A stretch of 64,000 nt of DNA from Sideroxydans lithotrophicus (GTDB lineage Bacteria > Pseudomonadota > Gammaproteobacteria > Burkholderiales > Gallionellaceae): positions 186,001 through 250,000 of the forward strand of contig DYJI01000004.1 of the NCBI GenBank assembly GCA_020723185.1, read 5' to 3'. Positions 30,886-40,226 of this stretch are shown one piece after another (within the stretch, counting starts at the first letter, position 1; every line of letters starts with the position of its first letter). Under the pieces are notes generated by a model. It did not search any database. It was not told the origin of the DNA and worked only from the letters and a program-made list of their open reading frames with translations. A program made the translations under genes and the position numbers.

Positions 30886-32088
30886 ATGGCACTCTATCTC
30901 TACAAGGCGATCGACAGCGACGGCAAGAGTGCCAAAGGCCTGCAGGATGCCGCCAATCTGATCGACCTGGAGATGCGCCTGAAACGCGCCGGCCTGGACC
31001 TGATCAGCGCGAAGGAAGAGGAGCATGCCGCCTCCTTTGGCTCGACCCGGATCAAGCGCAGCGATCTCATCACTTTCTTCTTCAACCTTGAACAACTTTC
31101 GCGTGCCGGCGTGCCGCTACTGGAATGCCTCGCCGATCTGCGCGACACCATGGAAGAACCTTCTTTCCGGGAGATCATCGCCAGCATGGTGGAATCCATC
31201 GAGAGCGGGAAGAAGTTATCTCAGGCTATGGCCGAGCATCCCAACGCTTTCGACAAGATCACCTCCAACCTGACCAAGGCCGGAGAGGACAGCGGCAGAC
31301 TGGTAGATGTGTTCAAACACCTCATGGAATCGCTGAAGTGGCAGGACGAGATGGCCTCGCAGACCAAGACCATGATGATCTACCCGGCCTTCGTCGGCAC
31401 CATCGTGCTGGCCATCACCTTCTTCCTGATGATCTACCTGGTGCCGCAACTGGTGGGATTCATCAAGGGCATGGGGCAGGAGATCCCCATCCAGACGCGC
31501 ATCCTGCTGGCCACATCCGATGTCTTCGTAAATTATTGGTACGTGATCCTGCTCACCCCGTTCGTGCTGTTCGGCGGCTTCAAGCTGGCGCTACTGGTCA
31601 ATCCCAAGCTGCAATACCATGTGGACAACCTCAAGCTGAACATATGGCCCACAGGCCCCATCCTGCGCAAGATCATCCTCGCCCGCTTCGCCAACACCTT
31701 CGCCATGATGTACAGTTCCGGCATCACCATCCTGGACTGCATCGCCAACTCGCGCGACCTGGTGGACAACCAGGTCATCGCGCAGAGCCTGCAGAATGTC
31801 ATGAGCGAGATCGAAGCCGGCAAGAACCTGACGCAAAGCTTCCAGAAGACGGGCATCTTCCCGCCGCTGGTGGTGCGCATGCTGAAGGTGGGCGAGGCCA
31901 CCGGCCAGCTCGACCAGGCGCTGCTCAACGTCAGCTATTTCTATGACCGCGACGTGAAGGATGCGATCAAGAAAGTGCAGGTCATGATCGAACCGGCCAT
32001 GACACTGATCCTCGGTGCGCTACTCGGCTGGGTGATGCTGTCCGTCCTCTCGCCCATCTACGACCTCATCGGCAAGGTACAGCTCTGA
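30886..32088 (+). CDS. mshG: MshG/GspF-like inner-membrane platform protein
   Basis: A 400-residue polytopic protein with two GspF domains (FFFNLEQLSRAGVPLLECL and ILARFANTFAMMYSSGITILDCI) and transmembrane helices near residues 165-190, 215-235 and 370-395. It is the rotor-like base on which pilins are assembled by the ATPase. It starts 6 bases after the ATPase stop. Confidence 0.92.
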   Translation: MALYLYKAIDSDGKSAKGLQDAANLIDLEMRLKRAGLDLISAKEEEHAASFGSTRIKRSDLITFFFNLEQLSRAGVPLLECLADLRDTMEEPSFREIIASMVESIESGKKLSQAMAEHPNAFDKITSNLTKAGEDSGRLVDVFKHLMESLKWQDEMASQTKTMMIYPAFVGTIVLAITFFLMIYLVPQLVGFIKGMGQEIPIQTRILLATSDVFVNYWYVILLTPFVLFGGFKLALLVNPKLQYHVDNLKLNIWPTGPILRKIILARFANTFAMMYSSGITILDCIANSRDLVDNQVIAQSLQNVMSEIEAGKNLTQSFQKTGIFPPLVVRMLKVGEATGQLDQALLNVSYFYDRDVKDAIKKVQVMIEPAMTLILGALLGWVMLSVLSPIYDLIGKVQL

Positions 32089-32090
32089 CC

Positions 32091-33566
32091 ATGGCACGCA
32101 CCCTGTTATTCCTCAGTGCAGAGAACTTCCAGGCCTACCTGTGGAACGGCAGCGGCCTGACCCTCGCGCATGAGTTCCACAACGACGCAGATGGCCGTGA
32201 GCAGTTCTCCGCCTTCGTCGAACAGCACCGCAACCCCACCTACCTGCTGGTCGACATCATCGAGGAGGATTTCCACCTTGAGACCATCCCGCACCTGATC
32301 GGCCCCAGCCGCACTGCGCTGATCGGCCGCAAGTTCGAACAGTATTACCGCAGCACGCCTTTCCGTCAGGCGACGCTGCTCAAGCGCCAGGAGGAAGGCC
32401 GCCGCGACGACGAGTACCTGTTCTCGGCCCTGACCAATCCGCAGCGCATCACCCCTTGGCTGGATGCCCTGCTGGAGAACCATGTCCCGCTCGCAGGCAT
32501 CTATTCCATCCCCAACATCAGCGCGCCGCTGCTGAAGGACATCCAGTCCGAGCACATCCTGCTGCTGACCTGGGAACGCAATGCCGGTTTGCGCCAGACC
32601 TATTTCCACAACAAGCGGCTGCATTTCTCCCGTCTGATCCCGATCAACGAGAGCGGCACACTGATCGAAGCCATCATCTCGGAGACACCGCGCACGCAGC
32701 AATACCTGAAGAGCCTTTCACTGCCGCCGCCCGGCGAGGTGCTGGAAGTCTATATCCTCTGTCATGCGAACGAGATCTCGCAGTTGAACGACCGCATCTC
32801 CAGTGATGGCGACCTGCATTACAACTTCCTGGACATCACCGAATTCGCACGGCGGCACAAATGCAAACAGGAGATGACGGACTCGGACAGTACGCCACTG
32901 CTCCTGAATCTGCTCGCAACGAAAGCACCATCCGCCCACTACGCAAATTCGCATCACACGCATTTCTTCATGCTGTGGCAGCTGCGTTTCGTGCTGTTCG
33001 GGCTATCCATCTTCATCGTGTTGCTGGGCCTGCTGTGGAGTGGCATGGCTTTCTGGCAAAGCGAGCAGTTCGCTGCCGAAACGACCCCGCTACGGCAACA
33101 GACGGCGCAGATCCAAACGCAGGCACAGGCGATCCAGCGCAATTTCGCCAACACTTCCGTGCCCGCCGCCGACATGAAGACAGCCGTGCTGTTGGCACGC
33201 AGCCTGAGCCAGTATTCACACCCGCCGCAAGAGATCATCTATGAGTTGAGCGCGGTGCTCGAATCCTTCCCGCGCGTCACCCTGAACGAACTCTCGTGGA
33301 AAGCCAGCCCGGAAGATGCCGCCCCCTCCGCCTACCCCGCCCAAGTCATTACATTTGACGGCACGCTGGTCGGATTCGGCAACGACCACCGCGGCGCACT
33401 GGCTTATCTGGAACGATTCGAACAGGCATTGATCCAGCACGGCTACTCCGTCAGCGCCACAGCGCTGCCGCTGGATATCACCTCGAAAGGCAGTATCAGC
33501 GGCCAGACTGCCAGTACCTCGCAGGGGCAATTCACCCTCAAGATCGTATGGAGGACACCGTCATGA
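32091..33566 (+). CDS. PilM/PilN-like composite protein (MshI-like position)
   Basis: A 491-residue protein not closely recognisable by sequence. Residues 1 to about 270 form a soluble, probably cytoplasmic domain (LLFLSAENFQAYLWNGSG ... LVDIIEEDFHLETIPHLIG) resembling degenerate actin-fold PilM/MshI proteins. One transmembrane helix lies near 297-320 (LRFVLFGLSIFIVLLGLLW), followed by a helical and alpha/beta periplasmic domain like PilN. Its place after the GspF-like gene and before a PilO-like gene fits an inner-membrane alignment complex. Its stop overlaps the next start (ATGA). Function by context only. Confidence 0.65.
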   Translation: MARTLLFLSAENFQAYLWNGSGLTLAHEFHNDADGREQFSAFVEQHRNPTYLLVDIIEEDFHLETIPHLIGPSRTALIGRKFEQYYRSTPFRQATLLKRQEEGRRDDEYLFSALTNPQRITPWLDALLENHVPLAGIYSIPNISAPLLKDIQSEHILLLTWERNAGLRQTYFHNKRLHFSRLIPINESGTLIEAIISETPRTQQYLKSLSLPPPGEVLEVYILCHANEISQLNDRISSDGDLHYNFLDITEFARRHKCKQEMTDSDSTPLLLNLLATKAPSAHYANSHHTHFFMLWQLRFVLFGLSIFIVLLGLLWSGMAFWQSEQFAAETTPLRQQTAQIQTQAQAIQRNFANTSVPAADMKTAVLLARSLSQYSHPPQEIIYELSAVLESFPRVTLNELSWKASPEDAAPSAYPAQVITFDGTLVGFGNDHRGALAYLERFEQALIQHGYSVSATALPLDITSKGSISGQTASTSQGQFTLKIVWRTPS

Positions 33567-34162
33567 GTTTTTCAACAGACGACCTCGGCGAGATCAAGTG
33601 GAGTTTGCTCGCCTGCCTGCTCAGCGTGGGCATTGCCGTAGGTATGATCCAGTACAGTGCCACCCTGCAGCAGCAATCGCTGAAAGAACTGCAGCAGGCC
33701 CAGCGCCAGCTCAGCACTGCGCGCGACCAACTCCTCACCGCACAGAACGACCAGGAGAACATGTCCTCCTACCAGTTGGAATATGACGCATTGGTCGCGC
33801 AAAAAGTCATCGGCAACGAACAGCGCCTGGATTGGATCGAAGGTCTGGAAAAGCTGCGCAGACAGAACCTGTTGCCCGACGTCAAATACACCATCGGCCC
33901 GCAAACCGCCTACACGCCCAACCCGCCGTTGAGTGCAGGCAATTTCGCACTCAGCCTCAGCCCCATGTCCATGGAACTGGATCTGCTGCATGAAGGCCAG
34001 CTCCTGGACTTCTTCGAAGCACTCAGCCGCCAGATGCCCGGCTGGTTCCTGCTCGACAACTGCACCCTCTCCCACGCTGACAGCACGCAGAATGGCGGCG
34101 TGAAACTGAATGCAAGATGCGCAGGAGGCTGGTTCACCATGAAGAACCGGAACACACCATGA
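33563..34162 (+). CDS. PilO/MshJ-like protein
   Basis: A 199-residue protein starting MSFSTDDLGEIKWSLLACLL, with one transmembrane helix (about 12-33), a coiled coil (QQQSLKELQQAQRQLSTARDQ region) and a periplasmic domain. This topology is that of PilO/GspM/MshJ. It overlaps the neighbours on both sides by four bases. Sequence identity alone is not diagnostic, so the call rests on topology and operon place. Confidence 0.6.
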   Translation: MSFSTDDLGEIKWSLLACLLSVGIAVGMIQYSATLQQQSLKELQQAQRQLSTARDQLLTAQNDQENMSSYQLEYDALVAQKVIGNEQRLDWIEGLEKLRRQNLLPDVKYTIGPQTAYTPNPPLSAGNFALSLSPMSMELDLLHEGQLLDFFEALSRQMPGWFLLDNCTLSHADSTQNGGVKLNARCAGGWFTMKNRNTP

Positions 34163-34518
34163 GCATACGCTTGCCCTTCATCCTGCTGGCGCTCTCCGCC
34201 ACCACGACAGCACAAGCTGCCGAACTGGGCCGACTGTTCTTCACCCAGAATGAGCGTGCGCAACTGGAACGGCAGCACGTTCTGAGTGCTGATGATGCGG
34301 GGAACGACAGCCATTCGCTCGTCGTCAACGGCATGATCCAGCGCGACGGCGGCAAACGCATCATCTGGATAAACGGCGAACAGCAAGCAGCCGGTACAGC
34401 CGACGCCCGCGCACCGGCCACCGTACCGGTGATCCTGCCGGGCAAGACCGAATCGGTGAAAGTGAAGGTCGGACAGCGACTGCTACTGGACTCACCCGAG
34501 GCCCCCCCCGCAGAGTGA
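34159..34518 (+). CDS. MshK/PilP-like secreted protein
   Basis: A 119-residue protein with a signal peptide (MSIRLPFILLALSATTTAQA, cleavage near AQA-AE) and a small beta-rich domain (SLVVNGMIQRDGGKRIIWINGEQ) that resembles the HR/homology region of PilP, GspC and MshK, which contact the secretin. It ends with a Pro-rich tail encoded over a C8 run (34502-34509). It overlaps the PilO-like gene by four bases. Confidence 0.6.
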   Translation: MSIRLPFILLALSATTTAQAAELGRLFFTQNERAQLERQHVLSADDAGNDSHSLVVNGMIQRDGGKRIIWINGEQQAAGTADARAPATVPVILPGKTESVKVKVGQRLLLDSPEAPPAE

Positions 34519-34529
34519 AGGATCACGCG

Positions 34530-36242
34530 ATGCCTTCCCATCAATCGCAGAACTCCGGCAGAAAAATTCAGCATGGCGGTGCCCTGCTGGTCATGCTGGT
34601 CATACTGGTGATGGGCATCACGACCGTATTCATCACATCACTAAGCAGCACGGCCATTCAGAACCGCCGCAACCATTCCAGCGCCGAATCCTTGGCAAGG
34701 GCAAAGGAAGCGCTGATCGGCTATGCATTGACCTACGGCGACACCCATACCGCAGCTCACGGCTACCTCCCATGCCCTGACTTAAGCGGTAGCAACGGAG
34801 AGGGAAGCAGCCCGGGAAGTTGCGGAAGCGCTGGTGCGCATCAGCTCGGTCGCCTGCCTTGGCGTACACTTGATCTCCCAGCTCTTTTTGATGGATCCGG
34901 CGAATGCCTTTGGTATGCAGTTTCAGGCAAATACAAGAACAACCCACCAGATCCATCCACCACAATGAATTGGGACAATACTGGCGATCTCACGATCTAT
35001 GCCGATAACGGCAATACCATCGAAGCGAATGAAGTAGTCGCTGCGATCATCGCTCCAGGCAAACCATTAAGCGGCAACAGCGATCGTGCGGGCAGCTCAG
35101 CCCCGACATGTGGCGGCAACTACACGGCGGCGGCCTATCTAGAAAACGACTCGGTACACACCCCCGTGGCCATAAATAACGCCAACATCGCCGCAGGTGC
35201 ACTCATCATGCCGCACGAACATCGCGACGGAAATGGCAACATTACATCCAGCACCAATGACCAGATCCTCTACATCACTCGTCAGGATATCTGGAACGGC
35301 ATCCAGAAACGCATCGCACGCCAAGCGAAGAAGTGTCTGGATGATTATGCGTCAGGCACTTTCGTAACTAATACGAACCACAAATATCCGTGGGCTGTGA
35401 CACTCAGTGACACGACCGCCGCACCGACCCGCACCGGCAGTCCCAACGTCCGTTTCGGACGTTTCCCAGATGTCCCCAGCAACAGCATCTCGGGTGGCAG
35501 CGGCAGCTGTCCGAGCAGCTCAAGTCCGCTCAGCCACCTCACGGCAGCGCAAATCACCGCGCTCAATGACCAAATCCAGCAAGTTCAGGATGCGCTGAAT
35601 GCGTACACAGGCCCCGGTTCAACAGGAAGTGCTCTGAATAACGCCGGCGATAACCTAAAGGACTTTGCACAGGATCCACCATACAACCTGCCCTGGACGG
35701 ACCCGATACGTTCGGCCGGCAAATATGTGGACGATTATTGCAGTGGGGACCCCAAGACTTGCACCAACCTTTCAACGATGCAGACCAAGTTGGATGCGGC
35801 TTTTACCGAGATCACCGACTGCACCGGCATGAGTGGCAGCAGCGACGGCACCATGTCCGGCAGCTGGAGCAGCATCCCATCTTGCCAATTCGTCAGTTCA
35901 ACATCCTGGGCCGCGTGGCGGGATTGGGTGTTCTTGCAGGTTGCGGAGGGCTACCAGCCCGGTGGCGCTGGCAGTTGCACGATTGGGACCACCTGCTTGA
36001 GTGTCACAGGTACGGGGCATACGAATTCGGGCTCCGGAAGCTATCATGCAGCTGTAGTCGTCGCTGGCAAGACCTTGTCCGGGCAGGATCGCGTGACTGG
36101 ATTCGGCTCAGCTTCAAATTTCCTGGAAGGTGCGAATGCAACTGGCAGCACCAGCCTGGAAACCTACCGGCTTGATGATTCAAGTTACTCTACAATCAAT
36201 GACACGGTGCTATGCATCGATGGAAAGAGCAATTGCCCATGA
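34530..36242 (+). CDS. Large PilX-like pilus-associated protein without Glu5
   Basis: A 570-residue protein with a pilin-like N-terminus: a basic leader ending in Gly, then the hydrophobic helix GALLVMLVILVMGITTVF. The usual Glu at mature position 5 is absent, as in PilX/GspK-type minor components. After the helix comes ESLARAKEALIGYAL and a conserved LPCPD box, then a large Ser/Gly/Thr- and Cys-rich extracellular-type domain. The ATG at 34530 is 7 bases behind AAGGA; a GTG at 34515 that overlaps the previous stop is weaker. The next prepilin starts in an ATGA overlap. Base composition looks lower in GC than the assembly genes. Role as tip or adhesin is a guess. Confidence 0.7.
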   Translation: MPSHQSQNSGRKIQHGGALLVMLVILVMGITTVFITSLSSTAIQNRRNHSSAESLARAKEALIGYALTYGDTHTAAHGYLPCPDLSGSNGEGSSPGSCGSAGAHQLGRLPWRTLDLPALFDGSGECLWYAVSGKYKNNPPDPSTTMNWDNTGDLTIYADNGNTIEANEVVAAIIAPGKPLSGNSDRAGSSAPTCGGNYTAAAYLENDSVHTPVAINNANIAAGALIMPHEHRDGNGNITSSTNDQILYITRQDIWNGIQKRIARQAKKCLDDYASGTFVTNTNHKYPWAVTLSDTTAAPTRTGSPNVRFGRFPDVPSNSISGGSGSCPSSSSPLSHLTAAQITALNDQIQQVQDALNAYTGPGSTGSALNNAGDNLKDFAQDPPYNLPWTDPIRSAGKYVDDYCSGDPKTCTNLSTMQTKLDAAFTEITDCTGMSGSSDGTMSGSWSSIPSCQFVSSTSWAAWRDWVFLQVAEGYQPGGAGSCTIGTTCLSVTGTGHTNSGSGSYHAAVVVAGKTLSGQDRVTGFGSASNFLEGANATGSTSLETYRLDDSSYSTINDTVLCIDGKSNCP

Positions 36243-36997
36243 TTCGAATGACGCCGCTTTCTGCAAGTTTGGCAACCGAGCAAGGCTTCACGCTCGTCGA
36301 GATGGCCATGGTACTTGCCATCGTCGCGCTACTGCTGACTGGTCTGGTTCCCACCATTTCTGGTCAGCTCGAACAGCGCCGTTCCGCTGAGACAAAAAAA
36401 CAACTGGAGGAGATTCAACAGGCCTTGATCGGGTTCGCCATCATCAAGGGACGCCTGCCATGCCCTGCAACGACCAGCAGCAATGGAGTCGAGAGCCCGA
36501 GCACTGGCGGCACTTGCAACAACTTCTTCGATGGATACGTACCGGGGGCGACGCTGGGATTGAACTCTTTGAATGAACAAGGGCTGGTGCTTGATGCCTG
36601 GGACAATCCGATCCGCTATGTCGTCACGAATTGGGACAGCTCAGTTACAGATGTTTATACCAGCGCTGATGGCATGGCCACGGTCGGGATTGCCTCACTG
36701 AATCCCACTCTGCTCGTGTGCACCACCTCCACAGGCATCACCGGCACTGATTGCGCTACAGGAGAAGCCTTGACCGCGGGCACGGGGGTCCCTGTCATCA
36801 TTTTCTCAACTGGAAAAAATGGCGCGAGTGGAGGCACAGGTGCGGATGAAGCAGAGAACTTGGATGGCGACAGATTCTTCGTCAGTCATACGCCTACCGC
36901 CACATCCTCTGCAAATGGTGAGTTTGATGATCTGATCGTGTGGATATCGAACCAGGTTCTGCTGAATCGAATGGTGAGCGCAGGCAAGCTACCTTAA
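36239..36997 (+). CDS. Type IV prepilin-like protein
   Basis: A 252-residue prepilin: 16-residue leader ending G16, then the class III signal [20 protein letters not shown] with Glu at mature position 5. After the helix comes [22 protein letters not shown], the same ALIG-(F/Y)-A ... LPCP box as in the upstream PilX-like protein, so the two probably interact or share origin. The ATG at 36239 overlaps the previous stop. The stop codon overlaps the cysS stop from the other strand by two bases. It is the last gene of the assembly operon. Confidence 0.85.
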   Translation: MIRMTPLSASLATEQGFTLVEMAMVLAIVALLLTGLVPTISGQLEQRRSAETKKQLEEIQQALIGFAIIKGRLPCPATTSSNGVESPSTGGTCNNFFDGYVPGATLGLNSLNEQGLVLDAWDNPIRYVVTNWDSSVTDVYTSADGMATVGIASLNPTLLVCTTSTGITGTDCATGEALTAGTGVPVIIFSTGKNGASGGTGADEAENLDGDRFFVSHTPTATSSANGEFDDLIVWISNQVLLNRMVSAGKLP

Positions 36998-38373
36998 GCT
37001 CTGCGCCAACTCGTTCCTTGGGCCGTATCTTCCAGCACGATGCCCGCTTCCAACAACGCTTTCCGGATGCGGTCCGCTTCGGCGAAGTCTTTGGCCTTCT
37101 TGGCGGCGATGCGGGCCTCGATCTGAGCATCGATCGCCGCATCGTCCATTCCGCCCTCACCAGCCCCGCCTTGCAGGAATGCCTGCGCATCGCGTTCCAA
37201 CAGACCGAGCACTCCGCCCAATGCTTTGAGTTGCGCCGCTGCCTGCGCTGACTGGTTGCGGTTCACTTCGTTGGCAAGGTCGAACAGCACGGCAACAGCT
37301 TCGGGGGTGTTGAGGTCGTCGTCCATCGCGGCTTTGAAGCGTTGGGCGTGCACCTCGTTCCAGTCCACCGCACCCGCACCAACGGGCACCGACTTCAAAG
37401 CGGTATAGAGTCGCGTCAGCGCGCCCTTGGCATCGTCCAGATGATGATCGGAATAGTTCAACGGGCTGCGGTAGTGCGCACGCAGGATGAAGAAGCGCAC
37501 CACTTCGGCGTCGTATTTCTTCAACACCTCGCGGATGGTGAAGAAGTTGCCCAAGCTCTTGGACATCTTCTCGTTGTCCACACGCACGAAGCCGTTGTGC
37601 ATCCAGTAGTTCACGTACCGGCAACCATGCGCGCCTTCGCTCTGTGCGATCTCGTTCTCGTGATGCGGGAACTGCAAGTCGGCACCGCCGCCGTGGATGT
37701 CGAAATGCTTGCCGAGCAGTTCCGAGCCCATCGCCGAACATTCGATGTGCCAGCCGGGACGGCCCTTGCCCCACTTCGAATCCCACTTCACCTCGTCCGC
37801 TTCGCTGTCCTTGGCGTGCTTCCACAGAACGAAGTCCAGCGGGTCGTTCTTGTCGGAAGCAACCTCCACGCGCTCACCGGCACGCAGATCTTCCAGCGAT
37901 TTGCCGGAGAGCTTGCCGTAGCCGTCGAACTTGCGCACGGCGTAGTTCACGTCGCCATCCGCCGCCTTGTAGGCGAGGCCGTTATTTTCCAGTTGCTCGA
38001 TCATGGACAGCATCTGTGGCACGAACTGGGTGGCGCGCGGCTCATGGTCGGGACGTTGCACGCCCAGCGCATCGGCATCCTCATGCATGGCGTCGATGAA
38101 ACGCTGGGTCAGCGCGTGGATGGACTCCTTGTTCTCCGCCGCGCGCTTGATGATCTTGTCGTCGATGTCGGTGATGTTGCGCACGTAGGTGACGTCGTAG
38201 CCTGAAGCCTTTAGCCAACGCTGCACCATATCGAACACCACCATCACGCGCGCATGGCCGAGGTGACAGTAGTCGTACACGGTCATGCCGCACACGTACA
38301 TGCGCGCCTTGTTGGGTTCGATAGGCTTGAATTCCTGCTTGTCGCGGGCGAGGGTGTTGTAGAGCTTCAGCAT
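36994..38373 (-). CDS. cysS: Cysteinyl-tRNA synthetase
   Basis: Class I synthetase of 459 residues that charges tRNA-Cys. It has the zinc-site Cys near residue 28 ([18 protein letters not shown]), the HIGH-type [27 protein letters not shown], and KMSKSLGNF. It lies 1 base after glnS on the same strand and is convergent with the pilin operon. Confidence 0.98.
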   Translation of the reverse strand: MLKLYNTLARDKQEFKPIEPNKARMYVCGMTVYDYCHLGHARVMVVFDMVQRWLKASGYDVTYVRNITDIDDKIIKRAAENKESIHALTQRFIDAMHEDADALGVQRPDHEPRATQFVPQMLSMIEQLENNGLAYKAADGDVNYAVRKFDGYGKLSGKSLEDLRAGERVEVASDKNDPLDFVLWKHAKDSEADEVKWDSKWGKGRPGWHIECSAMGSELLGKHFDIHGGGADLQFPHHENEIAQSEGAHGCRYVNYWMHNGFVRVDNEKMSKSLGNFFTIREVLKKYDAEVVRFFILRAHYRSPLNYSDHHLDDAKGALTRLYTALKSVPVGAGAVDWNEVHAQRFKAAMDDDLNTPEAVAVLFDLANEVNRNQSAQAAAQLKALGGVLGLLERDAQAFLQGGAGEGGMDDAAIDAQIEARIAAKKAKDFAEADRIRKALLEAGIVLEDTAQGTSWRRA

Positions 38374-38374
38374 G

Positions 38375-40051
38375 CTAGTTCTGTTCTTTCGCCCAGGAAT
38401 CCTTCAAGGTCACCGTGCGGTTGAACACCAGCTTGCCGCCCGGCTGGTGCTCGCGGCGGTCGGTGACGAAGTAGCCAAGGCGCTCGAACTGGTAGCGCGT
38501 TTCCGGCGCGGCGTCTTTCACGCAGGCTTCGACCCAGCCTTGCACCACTTCCAGCGAATGCGGGTTGAGGTGGGTGAGGAAATCCACGTCCTTGTCGCCA
38601 TCCGGCTCGGGCACGGTGAACAATCGGTCGTACAGGCGGATCTCGGCAGGCAGTGCATGTTCGCGCGACAGGAAGTGGATGACGCCCTTCACCTTGCGCC
38701 CTTCCGGGTTCTTGCCCAGCGTGTCGTGGTCGATGCTGCACTTGAGTTCGATGATTTTCCCAGAAGCATCCTTCACCGCTTCGTCGCAGCGCATCACATA
38801 GCTGTGGCGCAAACGAATTTCGCCGCCGAGGGTGAGGCGCTTCCAGCCTGCGGGCGGCACTTCGGCGAAGTCGTCGGCTTCGATCAACAGGTCTTTGCTG
38901 AACGGCACCATGCGCTTGCCGAATTCGGGATGGTTGGGGTGGAAATCGGCTTCGCGCGTCTGCGCGCCGTCAGCGTTCGTGATCGTGACCTTGAGCGGGT
39001 TGATGATCGCCATCACGCGTGGGGCGCGCGATTCCAGGTCTTCGCGGATCGCACCTTCCATGATCGCCATATCCACGATGTTCTCGCTCTTGGAGACACC
39101 GATGCGCTTGGCGAATTCGCGGATGCCTTCCGGGGTGTAGCCGCGACGGCGCATGCCGCTGATGGTCGGCATGCGTGGATCGTCCCAGCCGCTCACCTTC
39201 TTTTCGTTCACCAGTTGCAGCAGCTTGCGCTTGCTGGTGATGGTGTAGTGCAGCTCCAGGCGCGAGAACTCGTACTGGCGCGGATGGCAGGGGATGGTGA
39301 TGTTGTCCAGCACCCAGTCGTACAGCGGGCGGTGATCCTCGAACTCCAGCGTGCAGATGGAATGGGTGATACCTTCCAGCGCGTCGGAGATGCAGTGGGT
39401 GTAGTCGTACATCGGGTAGATGCACCACTTGTCGCCGGTGCGGATGTGGTGCGCGCGGCGGATGCGATAGATGACGGGGTCGCGCATGTTGATGTTGGGC
39501 GAAGCCATGTCGATCTTGGCGCGCAGCACCATCGCGCCGTCGGCGAATTCGCCGTTCTTCATACGGGTGAACAGGTCGAGGTTCTCGGCCACCGGGCGGT
39601 CGCGGTTGGGGCTGTTCTTGCCCGGCTCTTTCAGCGTGCCGCGATATTCGCGCATCTGCTCCGGCGTCAGGTCGTCCACATAGGCGAGTCCCTTGTTGAT
39701 CAGCTCCACCGCGTAGTCGTACAGCGCATCGAAATAGTCCGACGCCCAGCGCACTTCACCGTTCCACTGGAAGCCCAGCCAGCGCACGTCGTCCTGGATG
39801 GATTGCGCGTATTCCTCGCTCTCCTTCTCCGGGTTGGTGTCGTCGAAGCGCAGGTTGCATAGACCGTTATAGTCCTTCGCCAAACCGAAGTTCAGGCAGA
39901 TGGATTTGGCATGGCCGACGTGCAGGTAGCCGTTCGGCTCGGGCGGGAAACGGGTGACGATGCTCGTGTGTTTGCCGGAAGCCAGGTCGCCGTCAATGAT
40001 CGTACGGATGAAATTGGAAACGGGTGTCGGGGCGGATGTGTCGCTGCTCAT
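38375..40051 (-). CDS. glnS: Glutaminyl-tRNA synthetase
   Basis: Class I synthetase of 558 residues that charges tRNA-Gln directly. It has [16 protein letters not shown] (HIGH), [10 protein letters not shown], the KMSKS-equivalent [10 protein letters not shown], and the C-terminal beta-barrel anticodon-binding domain ([23 protein letters not shown]). Length and order with cysS are typical. Confidence 0.98.
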   Translation of the reverse strand: MSSDTSAPTPVSNFIRTIIDGDLASGKHTSIVTRFPPEPNGYLHVGHAKSICLNFGLAKDYNGLCNLRFDDTNPEKESEEYAQSIQDDVRWLGFQWNGEVRWASDYFDALYDYAVELINKGLAYVDDLTPEQMREYRGTLKEPGKNSPNRDRPVAENLDLFTRMKNGEFADGAMVLRAKIDMASPNINMRDPVIYRIRRAHHIRTGDKWCIYPMYDYTHCISDALEGITHSICTLEFEDHRPLYDWVLDNITIPCHPRQYEFSRLELHYTITSKRKLLQLVNEKKVSGWDDPRMPTISGMRRRGYTPEGIREFAKRIGVSKSENIVDMAIMEGAIREDLESRAPRVMAIINPLKVTITNADGAQTREADFHPNHPEFGKRMVPFSKDLLIEADDFAEVPPAGWKRLTLGGEIRLRHSYVMRCDEAVKDASGKIIELKCSIDHDTLGKNPEGRKVKGVIHFLSREHALPAEIRLYDRLFTVPEPDGDKDVDFLTHLNPHSLEVVQGWVEACVKDAAPETRYQFERLGYFVTDRREHQPGGKLVFNRTVTLKDSWAKEQN

Positions 40052-40161
40052 GTCGGTGCCAATATCGCGTTGCTATGAAGGTGCGTGATTCTACCCGAAA
40101 CCGGCGAATGCCCGCCCCACACTTCCCCCCGCAGGCAATCAGTGTATGCGCCTCGCTTCTT

Positions 40162-40170
40162 TGGTAGAAT
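40162..40170 (+). promoter_or_regulatory. Extended -10 promoter for the TPR/L,D-transpeptidase operon
   Basis: TGGTAGAAT forms an extended -10 (TGn plus TAGAAT at 40165-40170) about 57 bases before the TPR-protein ATG. No good -35 is seen, which is compatible with an extended -10 promoter. Confidence 0.45.
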
Positions 40171-40226
40171 CGCGTGCGTTTGGCGCACTCGGCCGGCAAC
40201 ATAACCCACTCAAGAACAAGACCAAA

